Below the pieces are notes generated by a model. The model was not told the origin of the DNA. It ran no database searches and was given only the letters and a program-made list of their open reading frames with translations. A DNA stretch of 31,166 nucleotides from Candidatus Heimdallarchaeota archaeon LC_2. Lineage in GTDB: Archaea > Asgardarchaeota > Heimdallarchaeia > Heimdallarchaeales > Kariarchaeaceae. The position numbers and the translations under genes are program-made. Positions 14,685 through 23,825 of this stretch are shown here, in pieces (within the stretch, counting starts at the first letter, position 1; each line of letters opens with the position of its first letter). The DNA is taken from NCBI GenBank assembly GCA_001940725.1, contig MDVR01000078.1:1-31166 (forward strand). Direction: 5' to 3'.

Positions 14685-17156
14685 ATGAACAAAGTAGTAA
14701 AAAAAGTCCTATTATATTTTCTCTTAATAATTTTATCAATATCTTCAGGTGTCTTTCTATCATTTAAAAATTCTAATGACTACTTTGTAACAGCATTGGA
14801 TTTAGATGAATTAAGCGGTGATGTAGAAGTTTATCGAAATGAATATAGTATTCCAACAATCATTGCCGAGAATACGGACGATTTATTCTTTGCTCAAGGT
14901 TATGAATATGCCCGAGATCGATTATGGCAGGCGGAATTTTACAGATCAATTGCAACTGGTGAATTATCTCGATTATTCGGTCCTGATTTATTGGACTCAG
15001 ACAAATTTCTTCGAACGTTAAGGTTAAAGGAATCAGGCGTTCTCGAATTTAATCGTGCGAATGAATTTACAAAACAAGCTGTTAGTAGATATGTGGATGG
15101 TTTAAACAAATATATTGATCTTCATATAAATAATCTACCTCTAGAGTTCGAAATATTAGATCTTGGTCAATTAACAAGTGGAAATCTAGATGCAATTAAA
15201 CCTAAAAAATGGAAGGCCGAAGATGTTTTTGCCATACAAGGGGTAATGGCTTTTGATCTTTCATATGATGCCGCTAGAAGGGAACTACTTCGTCAAGATT
15301 TATTAGTAGGCCTTGGGGCTGAGAGGGCACTTGAACTTATACCAGTTCATGATCCAGTTGCTGAAGAATATTTTCTAAATGCCACAGCAAGTGATTTTGT
15401 CGCGAATAGTCTAAATCTTGCACAAACATTCCCCTTGTTAGAACCATTTGCCCAGAGTCTTGAAGTTGGATCTAATAATTGGGTGATTTCTGGAAATTTA
15501 ACTGCAAGTGGAAATCCTTTGTTAGCAAATGATCTACATTTGGCTCTAGCTGCACCTAGTATTTGGTGGCAAGTACATTTGTATTCAAAAGATGGTTCTT
15601 ATCATGTTGAAGGATACAGCTTACCTGGTACTCCTGGAATTACAATTGGTCATAATGAAAATGTCGCTTGGGGTGTGACAAACACGGGTACTGACTCAAT
15701 TGACATTTTCTACTTTAACACTAGAACTTTAGATGGAGTTGAGCAGTATTTTAACAATACCCATTGGAAAGAATTCGAAGATGTCATTCATAAAATACCA
15801 ATCTCTGGTGGAGATGAAGAGGAATTTATAATTAAAATGACTGATTATGGTCCGGTTATGGATAAAGAGCTTTTCAACGTAACAGATAATAAAACCTATG
15901 TCTTACGTTGGACTTTATTTGAGCCTATTGATGATTCAGGTATCTTTGATGCAATATTAAATATCAATTTAGCTAAATCCGCATCTGATATGCATAACGC
16001 TGCAAGTGAATGGTCTGTACCCGGACAAAATTTGGTATTTGCAACTGTAGATGGAGATATCGGATATCAATATACAGGTTTCGCCCCAATAAGGAAAGTT
16101 AATGGAAGTGGAGTACTTCCACAGAATGGGAGTGATCCTGATTTTGGGTGGGATGGGTATGTACCATACTCAGAGCATTTTAACATTGTAAATCCTAGCG
16201 ATAGATATTTTGTTACAGCCAATGCCAAAGTAGATAAAACCGATAATTTTTACATCACAGACCTCTATGCTACCGATCACAGAACTGATCGTATCACGCA
16301 AATGCTAGATGAAGGAGCAGATTTTACAAAGGACGATATTCTGATAATGCAATCTGATGTCCTAAATCGTTACGCAATTGAGGTGCTAGATCCACTTATT
16401 ACTCATATAACTCCGGATACAACAAATCCTGAAACAACCGATATTTCCAAATCTGCATTTGAAAGTCTAAGTAATTGGGATCATAAAATGGAGACAGATT
16501 CAATTGGAGCAACAATTTTTGCAACATTTAGAATTTATTTAGAAGAATTTACGTTTAAAGATGAAGTTGTTAATGAAACAAATATACCTCATCTTTATGA
16601 AAAATATGCAGGTTATGTGAGATATATTATGCCTTCAGTAGCCAAAAATGTAAGTTCTATATGGTTTGATGATGTAAACACTGAACTTGTCGTCGAAACC
16701 GGAGATATTATTGCAACTAGAGCGTTCAAAGCCACAATTGAATTTTTAACAAGTAAATTGGGTACAAATGTATTACAATGGCATTGGGGTAGATTACACA
16801 AGGTTATTTTTGAGCACCCCATTGGGGACAATGCACCTTTTGTCGATTTTAATGAAGGCTATATTCCTAACAATGGTTCCTCGTTCACAGTGAAAGCAGC
16901 GGGGGGAAGTCCAAGATGGACTGAAGATGGACCTGAATTCACACAAGTTAATGGACAAAGCATGAGATTAATTGCTGAAGCTGAAAGTACATGGTCCAAT
17001 GTTTGGGGTATTGTTGTTCCGGGTGAATCTGGAAATTACGGAAATGATCACAGAGCAGATTCAGTCAGAGATTGGGTTGAAACTGTTAATCATAAATGGG
17101 ACTTCTCAACTAACAAAACAGCAGAAGCCACTTTTACGTTCCGTAAAAAAATTTAG
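14685..17156 (+). CDS. Penicillin acylase-family Ntn hydrolase (amidase), membrane-anchored
   Basis: An 823-residue precursor of the penicillin/acyl-homoserine-lactone acylase family, which hydrolyses amide bonds after self-cleavage. Residues 7-27 form a hydrophobic signal anchor, so the enzyme should lie outside the membrane. The alpha chain shows the typical IPTIIAENTDDLFFAQGYEYARDR region (56-79). The beta chain would start at Ser263 in VGSNNWVISG, the self-generated N-terminal nucleophile. LANDLHL (274-280) and PGTPGITIGHNENVAWGVTN follow as in the family. The later part has GQSMRLI and a closing GESGNYGNDHRADSVRDW, also characteristic, so the protein is full length. Substrate is unknown: lipid amides, N-acyl amino acids or quorum signals are possible. 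An 87-bp gap precedes it; the small membrane protein follows after 9 nt. Confidence 0.9.
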   Translation: MNKVVKKVLLYFLLIILSISSGVFLSFKNSNDYFVTALDLDELSGDVEVYRNEYSIPTIIAENTDDLFFAQGYEYARDRLWQAEFYRSIATGELSRLFGPDLLDSDKFLRTLRLKESGVLEFNRANEFTKQAVSRYVDGLNKYIDLHINNLPLEFEILDLGQLTSGNLDAIKPKKWKAEDVFAIQGVMAFDLSYDAARRELLRQDLLVGLGAERALELIPVHDPVAEEYFLNATASDFVANSLNLAQTFPLLEPFAQSLEVGSNNWVISGNLTASGNPLLANDLHLALAAPSIWWQVHLYSKDGSYHVEGYSLPGTPGITIGHNENVAWGVTNTGTDSIDIFYFNTRTLDGVEQYFNNTHWKEFEDVIHKIPISGGDEEEFIIKMTDYGPVMDKELFNVTDNKTYVLRWTLFEPIDDSGIFDAILNINLAKSASDMHNAASEWSVPGQNLVFATVDGDIGYQYTGFAPIRKVNGSGVLPQNGSDPDFGWDGYVPYSEHFNIVNPSDRYFVTANAKVDKTDNFYITDLYATDHRTDRITQMLDEGADFTKDDILIMQSDVLNRYAIEVLDPLITHITPDTTNPETTDISKSAFESLSNWDHKMETDSIGATIFATFRIYLEEFTFKDEVVNETNIPHLYEKYAGYVRYIMPSVAKNVSSIWFDDVNTELVVETGDIIATRAFKATIEFLTSKLGTNVLQWHWGRLHKVIFEHPIGDNAPFVDFNEGYIPNNGSSFTVKAAGGSPRWTEDGPEFTQVNGQSMRLIAEAESTWSNVWGIVVPGESGNYGNDHRADSVRDWVETVNHKWDFSTNKTAEATFTFRKKI

Positions 17157-17165
17157 AGGGTTAAA

Positions 17166-17561
17166 ATGAATATTGAACGAGATGTTACTGATGTAATTCA
17201 AATTACTTTTTCCACCTTGATTTTGTCATTGATATTAATTTCAGAAAATTCTGAGTTTGAGGGGAATGAGACAATTATAATTGGTTTATTTCTCACAATT
17301 TTAATCACATTTTTTCATATTATATTTATACAGCTAAAAATAATCAACCCTCAATTTAGTAAAGGTTTCAGTATTAGCACTTTAATTACCACTATCGTTG
17401 CAATAATTGGATATTTTAATTATGATTTAGTTGATACAGAGGGGGATTGGGAAAATATTGGATTGTCATACAATAGTTTGTTTATAGGATCCTTAATTAT
17501 ATTATTTCTCGCTTCTATTGTGACACTTTTTTCGGAACAAGTAAAATCAGATGAGAAATGA
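17166..17561 (+). CDS. Small four-helix membrane protein, function unknown
   Basis: A 131-residue protein not recognised as a known family. Four hydrophobic segments lie near 10-27, 37-57, 69-86 and 106-124. The loop between segments 3 and 4 is acidic (DLVDTEGDWEN). Start ATG 17166 has GAGGG 5 nt upstream (17156-17160), one of the few clear Shine-Dalgarno-like sites in the window, and lies 9 nt past the acylase stop, so the two are probably co-translated. By context it may partner the acylase in the membrane. Confidence 0.75.
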   Translation: MNIERDVTDVIQITFSTLILSLILISENSEFEGNETIIIGLFLTILITFFHIIFIQLKIINPQFSKGFSISTLITTIVAIIGYFNYDLVDTEGDWENIGLSYNSLFIGSLIILFLASIVTLFSEQVKSDEK

Positions 17562-17627
17562 AATAATATATCTAAGAGTTCAGTTGGAATATGAAAAGCA
17601 GATAAATTCATAAAATATATTCTTTAT

Positions 17628-19106
17628 ATGGAATATATCTTGAGTATAGATCAGGGTACAAGTAGCACTAGGTCGATTATTTTTGATAATAAAACATCAG
17701 TAATTGGGATGTCACAAAAAGAACATGAGCAAATCTTTCCTCAACCAGCATGGGTTGAACATGATCCGGATGAAATAAAAAATTCGGTTCTTACAACTAT
17801 GTCTGAAGCAGTTAAGAATGCTAATATTTCATGGGATGATATCAAATCAATCGGTATCACTAATCAAAGAGAAACAGTGGTAGCATGGGATAAAAATTCA
17901 GGAGACGCATTGCATAATGCCATTGTTTGGCAATGTAGGAGAACTGCACCAATTATTGAAACTATGAAAAACGACGGTTATGAGAAATTATTTCAAGAGA
18001 AAACTGGTTTAGTATTGGATGCTTATTTCTCTGGGACCAAAATGAAATGGTTAATCGATAATTCTGAAAAAGTTCAAACTGGACTGAAAAATAATAATTT
18101 AGCCTTTGGAACTATTGATTCTTGGATAATTCATTTTCTAACAGGTCAACATAAGACGGATGATTCAAATGCCTCTAGAACTTTATTGTATAATCTTAAA
18201 AGTGGTAGATGGGATGAAGAGCTTTGTGATATACTAAAAATTCCAATTAAAAGCTTGCCAGAAATTCATGAAAATGCGACGAATATCCCGTTTGGTATAT
18301 ATTCTCATAAAGGTGCTGAAATTCCTATAAGAGGTGTATTGGGGGATCAACAAGCTGCATTATTTGGACAATTGGGATTCGATAGTGGAAATATAAAAAC
18401 AACATATGGAACAGGAAATTTTATTTTGTTGAATACAGGTAATCAAATTCTAAAGTCTGACAAAGGCCTGCTAACAACAGTCGGATGGAAAATTAATAAT
18501 CAAACTACTTTTGCGTTGGAAGGAAGTGTATTTATTACTGGAGCTGCTTTCCAATGGCTGAGGGATAATTTACAAATCATTAAGTCATTTGATGAAATTG
18601 ATACAATTTGCAAAATTTCATCAAGTTCAGGTGGAATTTATTTTGTTCCAGCACTTGTTGGTTTAGGTGCTCCTCACTGGGATAGCTATGCTAGGGGAAT
18701 GATAATAGGTATAAATCTTTCAACAAATAGGTCGAATATTGTTAACGCAACAGTTGATAGTATTGCTTATCAAACCCAAGAAATCATTGAATTAATGATA
18801 TCAGAAAGTAATTTGTTAATTACCAACATGCGTGTTGATGGTGGAATTACAAAATCTGAAACCTTGATGCAAAGACAATCAGATATAAGTCAAATTAAAA
18901 TTGAGAAACCAATAAATATCGAGACTACTGCATTAGGTGCAGCAATGATTGCTGGATTAAACCTAATTTGGAAGGATCTAGATGAATTAAGAAATCTAAA
19001 TCCTACCGACAAAGTATATTCACCTAAAATTGATAAAAATATTATTGATAAATTAAAAGGTAAATGGAAGGATGCTGTAGATCGATCTAAAAAATGGATT
19101 GATTAG
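17628..19106 (+). CDS. glpK: Glycerol kinase
   Basis: Phosphorylates glycerol to sn-glycerol 3-phosphate with ATP; FGGY kinase family, cytosolic. The 492 residues equal the usual length. Seen: SIDQGTSSTRSIIFD (6-20) in the first ATPase lobe, WVEHDP (42-47), NQRET with Arg81/Glu82 for glycerol binding, Tyr133, GVLGDQQAALFGQLG with catalytic Asp240, TYGTGNFIL, and GLGAPHWDSYARG of the second lobe. All key residues are intact. Start ATG 17628 follows a 66-nt gap with AT-rich, TATA-like sequence (TAATATATC near 17564). Its stop overlaps the stop of the converging gene by 4 bases. It fits with the GDPD at 13905 in glycerol salvage; archaea need a further step to reach glycerol-1-phosphate for lipids. 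Confidence 0.96.
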   Translation: MEYILSIDQGTSSTRSIIFDNKTSVIGMSQKEHEQIFPQPAWVEHDPDEIKNSVLTTMSEAVKNANISWDDIKSIGITNQRETVVAWDKNSGDALHNAIVWQCRRTAPIIETMKNDGYEKLFQEKTGLVLDAYFSGTKMKWLIDNSEKVQTGLKNNNLAFGTIDSWIIHFLTGQHKTDDSNASRTLLYNLKSGRWDEELCDILKIPIKSLPEIHENATNIPFGIYSHKGAEIPIRGVLGDQQAALFGQLGFDSGNIKTTYGTGNFILLNTGNQILKSDKGLLTTVGWKINNQTTFALEGSVFITGAAFQWLRDNLQIIKSFDEIDTICKISSSSGGIYFVPALVGLGAPHWDSYARGMIIGINLSTNRSNIVNATVDSIAYQTQEIIELMISESNLLITNMRVDGGITKSETLMQRQSDISQIKIEKPINIETTALGAAMIAGLNLIWKDLDELRNLNPTDKVYSPKIDKNIIDKLKGKWKDAVDRSKKWID

Positions 19107-19552
19107 TCTTCTTCTTCTTCATCATCATTATTTGTTTTTACCAAATTTGCAATAGGCATGAAAAATGTATTTACATCGTTTGTTAATCTTCTTAGAGCAG
19201 AAAGAAATTCGTCATAGTCAAGAGTTTTTGATGGAAGTTCTGTTAGAGCATAAATCGAACCATTCGAAGAAAGCCCAAATTTGGTTAGTGTTGTAGAATA
19301 ATTAATCTCAAGTAATTTTTTATACACATTTTCTAGGTTGTTCGCAACAGTCGGAATAAACAAGGCAGAAAAATAGATCCAATGACTATCTTCAGAAAAT
19401 TTAATTGTAATTGACATTTCCCTAATTTCTAATTGAGCAACTAGAGTTATAGTAACTTGACCGTCCTTATCCTCTACATTCTCAGGCTGCCATTCAAATT
19501 CGTCTAGGTAACCAAGAACCTTTTTTAACATTGGATTTTCACTTTCAGTCAA
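19103..19552 (-). CDS. YbjN/CesT-fold-like acidic protein
   Basis: A 149-residue cytosolic protein. The alternating pattern (MSITIKFSEDSHWIYFSALF, then LLEINYSTTLTKFGLS, SIYALTELPSKTLDYDEF and a last helix ALRRLTNDVNTF) resembles YbjN / type III secretion chaperone-like folds. The C-terminus is a run of acidic residues (NNDDEEEED). No catalytic motif is seen. Such domains often act as chaperones or protein-binding scaffolds. It converges on glpK with stops overlapping by 4 bases and is divergent from the longin/roadblock gene. The fold call is from pattern only. Confidence 0.6.
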   Translation of the reverse strand: MTESENPMLKKVLGYLDEFEWQPENVEDKDGQVTITLVAQLEIREMSITIKFSEDSHWIYFSALFIPTVANNLENVYKKLLEINYSTTLTKFGLSSNGSIYALTELPSKTLDYDEFLSALRRLTNDVNTFFMPIANLVKTNNDDEEEED

Positions 19553-19752
19553 TATCTTCCCATTTTATTGTTCTACTATGCATCTATATATCTTATGGCT
19601 GAATTTAAATTAATTTTGTAATGGATTAGATTGTTTTAGGTTAATGGACAAATATAATTGAAGCGAGATGTTATTATCAATATACATTGCGAAAATACAA
19701 TTTCTTATGATTAATAATTATAAGCTTAACATTAATAGACAAATAGGAATCA
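19553..19752. other. Divergent intergenic region
   Basis: A 200-bp AT-rich region between two divergent genes. It must contain both promoters; several AT-rich candidates exist and none stands out. No RNA gene or inverted repeat was noted. Confidence 0.4.
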
Positions 19753-20643
19753 ATGGCCCTCGAGATTTCAGACAACGAGAGAATAGAATCACTTCTATCT
19801 CAATCCCGTAGTTTCTTTGTAATTGATCAATCAGGTATACTTCAACACTATGAGAACTTTCTAAAAGAAAGTCAAGATGCGGATCTATACGCTGGCCTAT
19901 TTGCGGCTGTAAATGTATATGCAAAAGAATTGAAGGCAGGAGATATTCAAACAGCAACATTGGAGGATCACAAATTCGTTTTCTCCGAAGACAAAATGAG
20001 CGGTTTTCTTATTGTTATGGATGTCATTAACCAAATGAGTGACGATAACGGTACATGGCTGATAAATGAAATCATGAAACGATTCAAGGATGTTGAGGCT
20101 TTAAAAGCGGATGATATAAAGGGTCAGCTATCACTTGAAACACTTTTTAGTGAGCGAGGAAAATCAATCGATTGGGATACCATTAAAGCCATACGAGAAA
20201 GTGCTGTTAAATCAGTCAAAGCGGCTAGTGATCCTATTGAAACTTTGAATCTATCTAAAATAAATCTAAAAAATAAATTTTGGGTTCGGATTAGAAAAAT
20301 GATCAGCACAATGGTAGAACACCAAAAAACCTTGGTTGGCTGTTTATTGATCATACGAAATGATGGATCGTTAAATAAATTATATTCAGGTAGGGGTGGC
20401 TTTGAAAGAATTGGTGATCTTTACAATTATATGCAATCTAAATTTGACGAAGGAACTGTTGGTACAAACATTGAAACGGAGATGATTCAAATAGGAGATT
20501 TGTATTGTTCTATCTTTACAATTTTTCATGCAGAAGGTGGATTATTTGCTCTAGCATCAAAAAATGGTTCAACGATAACTCGATTGATCACACAAATTGA
20601 AAGACTTGTTGGAGCAATAGAGCGTCTAGGTAATGAATTATAA
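19753..20643 (+). CDS. Longin-like plus roadblock-like two-domain protein (Asgard-type)
   Basis: A 296-residue cytosolic protein, apparently of the small-GTPase-regulator folds abundant in Asgard archaea. The N-terminal part (about 18-112) starts SFFVIDQSGILQHYE and reads as a longin/profilin-like alpha-beta domain. A charged helical linker (about 113-184) follows. The C-terminal part (about 185-296) reads TLVGCLLIIRNDGSLNKLYS, then GDLYCSIFTIFHAEGGLFAL and a long final helix, the pattern of a roadblock/LC7 domain. In eukaryotes these folds form heterodimers that bind Ras-like or Rag GTPases and membranes. No GTPase gene is in the window, so a partner is not identified. Start is ATG 19753. 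The domain calls come from secondary-structure pattern and key hydrophobic strands, not from a profile search. Confidence 0.6.
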   Translation: MALEISDNERIESLLSQSRSFFVIDQSGILQHYENFLKESQDADLYAGLFAAVNVYAKELKAGDIQTATLEDHKFVFSEDKMSGFLIVMDVINQMSDDNGTWLINEIMKRFKDVEALKADDIKGQLSLETLFSERGKSIDWDTIKAIRESAVKSVKAASDPIETLNLSKINLKNKFWVRIRKMISTMVEHQKTLVGCLLIIRNDGSLNKLYSGRGGFERIGDLYNYMQSKFDEGTVGTNIETEMIQIGDLYCSIFTIFHAEGGLFALASKNGSTITRLITQIERLVGAIERLGNEL

Positions 20644-20763
20644 TTATTTTTGAAACAAAATGACATTTGGAAAATGAATAATTAACAAAATATTACCCAC
20701 TCTTTTATTCCAAAATCTTACAGATAATATAATTTTTTGTAGTAGAAGATTATAGATATATTG

Positions 20764-21081
20764 ATGACTCAAGAAAATCCTTCTAATGATCCATATGAAA
20801 ATGCTGATTCAAAGTCTTGCATATGGAAGCCTACTTTAAGAAAAGTTGGAGGGGAACAAACTCAAGAATTAAAATTCCCATGCCGGTTTCCTGATGTAAA
20901 AAAAACCCCTGATATTTGCAATCCATGTTTAATGGGTGATGTTTTTGCCATGCAGTATGCTCAAACTCAGGAAATGAAAAAGCAACGAATGCTCATGAAA
21001 GATCAACAGAATATCGGGGACGAAGTAATGACCTATTTGCGAAATATGACTTCTGACGATTCTATGAATGATTTTAAATAA
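20764..21081 (+). CDS. Small four-cysteine protein upstream of the DUF1998 helicase
   Basis: A protein of 105 residues from ATG 20764 (106 if TTG 20761, the codon directly before it, is used). Not recognised. With the 106-residue numbering it has exactly four cysteines: Cys20 (KSCIWKP), Cys41 (FPCRFPD), and Cys53/Cys56 (DICNPCLMGD). This could form one zinc or iron-sulphur site. The last 45 residues are helical and rich in Met, Gln and Lys. The helicase gene starts 9 nt after its stop, so the two are surely one operon and may act together on DNA damage. Confidence 0.75.
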   Translation: MTQENPSNDPYENADSKSCIWKPTLRKVGGEQTQELKFPCRFPDVKKTPDICNPCLMGDVFAMQYAQTQEMKKQRMLMKDQQNIGDEVMTYLRNMTSDDSMNDFK

Positions 21082-21090
21082 ATACAACTG

Positions 21091-23751
21091 GTGATTGATG
21101 TATCTTATTCTTGTATACTTTGTTCTAATCGTTTAACAATAAAAGAAATTAATAATCAAATTAAATTTATATGTGAAGAGTGTGGGTTCAAGGAAACAAT
21201 TGAACTTGGATTAAGTCAAAAAGAATCTTATAAAATATTACAGAACAATCATCAAAAGAAAATCCGTAAAAATAAATCAAACAAAAAGGCTTTCCCAACT
21301 CGATCCTCCTTCAGAAGGAAAATTCGCTATGATCCTGAATTGTTAGAACATGATAAATTAATAACTAAAAATGTAGATTTAATAAAATCTAAATTTATAG
21401 ATGGTTCATTACCTTCTGTAATGTCAAAACTAATTTCTGATAAAAGTCATTTACCTGTACATGTGGAGTATTTTCCTAAGAATTTACCGGAGTCAGGGAA
21501 AAATCCTAGTAAATTAGGAATTGATCATCGATTGATCCAGAAGTTGAAAAGTAAGGGGATTAAAAAACTTTATCGATATCAAGAAGAAGTTTATGAAATA
21601 ATTCGGGATCAAAAAAATCTCATTATCACGGCTCCGACAGGTTTAGGAAAAACAGAAGCTTTCTTACTACCAATTTTACAGTCTATTATAGATGATAAAA
21701 TGTCTAAAGTGAATAAAAATATTCATGCTATCTTAATTTACCCCACAAAAGCTCTTGCAGCAGATCAATATGAAAAAATTAAATATTATTGTTTATCTCT
21801 GGGAATTAATGTTGCTGTATATGATGGAGATACACCTCAAGACGATAGAAATGGGATTTATCAAGCACCCCCTCATCTGCTTATAACTAATCCAGATATG
21901 ATACATTATCATCTAATGGGAAATATGTCATTTCAGGGAATAATAAAATCAGTAAAATTTATTGTTATTGATGAAATTCATCTCTGTGTTGGTGCATTTG
22001 GTACCAACATTTTGTGGATATTAAGACGTCTACGTAGGTTTTCACCAAAATTTATCTCCATAGGTGCAAGTGCAACTATATCTAACGCTAAATCATTCGC
22101 TGAAACTCTCTTTGATCAACCTGTGGAATTGATTAGAGTGGGTAATGCCAGAAAATCTGATCTTTACTTAAGTATGTTGTACCCTAAAGAGCGATCTAAT
22201 CTTTCAACAATGGCTAGAGTTTCCACTTACTTTTTGGAAGAAGGGCATAAAACATTATTATTTGGAAATGGGCACCTAAGTGCTGAAAGTCTTAATTTAA
22301 TATTGAAACAACTTGGCTTTAATTCTCAAATTCATAGAGCTGGTTTATCAATTTCTCACAGGAAGAAGGCAGAAAATTTATTTAAATCAGGAAAGATTAA
22401 TGCATTAGTCTCCACTCCAACATTAGAATTAGGTATAGATATTGGTAGCCTCGATTGTGTTATATCAATGTTAACAAGTTTAACTAGTTTTGTTCAGAGG
22501 ATAGGTAGAGCAGGAAGGCAAGGACAAGATAGTTTTGCTACATTAGTTTTGAGAGGTGATGATCCCATTTCTGCATATTTTGCTCGAAATCCAAACGAAT
22601 ATCTTTCAACTCTAGAACCTGCTTATGTTGAACCAAATAATTCTCTAGTATCCTATTATCAGCTCCTTGCCATGTTATTGGATAAACCTTTGAATTCCAA
22701 AGAATATAAAAAATATAAAGACCCTTTAAACAAAATAGAAAAAGAAGAATTAATTATTAATACTGAGCGTGGAGTTGCAATTAGAAGTAGAGAGAAAATA
22801 AGGGAGAATTTAAGTAACTATTCTATAAGGGGTATTGGAAATAGTATATCGATATTACACAATTCCAAGATCATTGGCGAAAGAGTATTACCAATTGCAT
22901 TGACAGAGCTTCATCCGGGTGCAATTTATCTTCACGGTGGAAGATCGTATAATGTGAATCAATATAATCCCAAATTACGAACCTCCAAAGTGACGTCAAC
23001 AGTGAATAGAAATATTAGAACTAAGGCTTTAAGGAAAATTTGGCCTAGAATTGAATCTATTGAATTTGAAAAAGAAATTGATGGATTAAGTGCATCGTAC
23101 TGTAAGTTAAACTTGACTGAAACGGTAAATGGTTTTCTCACAAAAGATATTTTCACAAATAAGTTAATTGATGTTCAAGAACTAGATGAGCCAATTACAT
23201 ATGATTATAGCACCATGGGCTTCATACTTTCTTTACCTAAGCCCTATAAAGAAATTAATCATATGCATCCAACAGAAAAAAGTGATTACCTAATGGGTAC
23301 TTTTCATGCTATTGAGCATGTTTTAATTGAATCAGGAAATTCATTAACTGGTGGAGGTGCAAATCAAATTGGTGGAATATCTATGGGGGATACCGGTCAG
23401 ATATTTGTATATGATGGAACTGAAGGGGGATCAGGTTTATCCAATCTTCTTTTCGATTCTTTATCAAAAGGAATGCAAAGGTCATTAAAGATAATGCAGG
23501 AATGCCCATGTAAGAGAGAAGATGGATGCCCTAGATGTACGTACAGTTACTATTGTGGTAATAATAATCAACCTTTAAACAGAATTGGTGCAATTGAGAC
23601 CCTCAAATTAGTAGGTAAAGAATCAACTGAATTGGACTTATCTTTTGAAGGAGTTGAAACATTTGTAATTGATCCTATTGAAATTAACCCATTTTCTGAA
23701 TATTCGAAATTTGATCTTATTATGAAAAATATTGCATTGTATAAGCATTAG
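21091..23751 (+). CDS. MrfA/Hrq1-like SF2 helicase with N-terminal zinc ribbon and C-terminal DUF1998
   Basis: An 886-residue ATP-dependent DNA helicase of the YprA/MrfA/Hrq1 group, linked in bacteria and yeast to repair of cross-linked or alkylated DNA. A zinc ribbon opens the protein (CILC at 8-11 and CEEC at 29-32). The ATPase core has APTGLGKTEAF (about 180-190), DEIH (about 293), GASATI, TPTLELGIDIGSLD and QRIGRAGRQG. The C-terminal DUF1998 region has HAIEHVL, GTEGGSGL and four cysteines in CPCKREDGCPRCTYSYYC (about 804-821), which bind zinc in MrfA. The start is GTG 21091, 9 nt after the four-cysteine gene. Archaeal members are common; the added N-terminal zinc ribbon and the partner gene are less usual. 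Confidence 0.92.
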   Translation: MIDVSYSCILCSNRLTIKEINNQIKFICEECGFKETIELGLSQKESYKILQNNHQKKIRKNKSNKKAFPTRSSFRRKIRYDPELLEHDKLITKNVDLIKSKFIDGSLPSVMSKLISDKSHLPVHVEYFPKNLPESGKNPSKLGIDHRLIQKLKSKGIKKLYRYQEEVYEIIRDQKNLIITAPTGLGKTEAFLLPILQSIIDDKMSKVNKNIHAILIYPTKALAADQYEKIKYYCLSLGINVAVYDGDTPQDDRNGIYQAPPHLLITNPDMIHYHLMGNMSFQGIIKSVKFIVIDEIHLCVGAFGTNILWILRRLRRFSPKFISIGASATISNAKSFAETLFDQPVELIRVGNARKSDLYLSMLYPKERSNLSTMARVSTYFLEEGHKTLLFGNGHLSAESLNLILKQLGFNSQIHRAGLSISHRKKAENLFKSGKINALVSTPTLELGIDIGSLDCVISMLTSLTSFVQRIGRAGRQGQDSFATLVLRGDDPISAYFARNPNEYLSTLEPAYVEPNNSLVSYYQLLAMLLDKPLNSKEYKKYKDPLNKIEKEELIINTERGVAIRSREKIRENLSNYSIRGIGNSISILHNSKIIGERVLPIALTELHPGAIYLHGGRSYNVNQYNPKLRTSKVTSTVNRNIRTKALRKIWPRIESIEFEKEIDGLSASYCKLNLTETVNGFLTKDIFTNKLIDVQELDEPITYDYSTMGFILSLPKPYKEINHMHPTEKSDYLMGTFHAIEHVLIESGNSLTGGGANQIGGISMGDTGQIFVYDGTEGGSGLSNLLFDSLSKGMQRSLKIMQECPCKREDGCPRCTYSYYCGNNNQPLNRIGAIETLKLVGKESTELDLSFEGVETFVIDPIEINPFSEYSKFDLIMKNIALYKH

Positions 23752-23825
23752 ATTTCAATAAACCATTTTATTTCGTTAAGAAAATAAGCTTCAAAACATG
23801 ATTGATTAAATTCGATTTGTAAGCC

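Noticed and set aside
14839..15021. Short frames inside the acylase, helicase, glycerol kinase and subtilase genes
   Set aside because: All overlap long genes with intact family motifs and show no independent evidence of coding.
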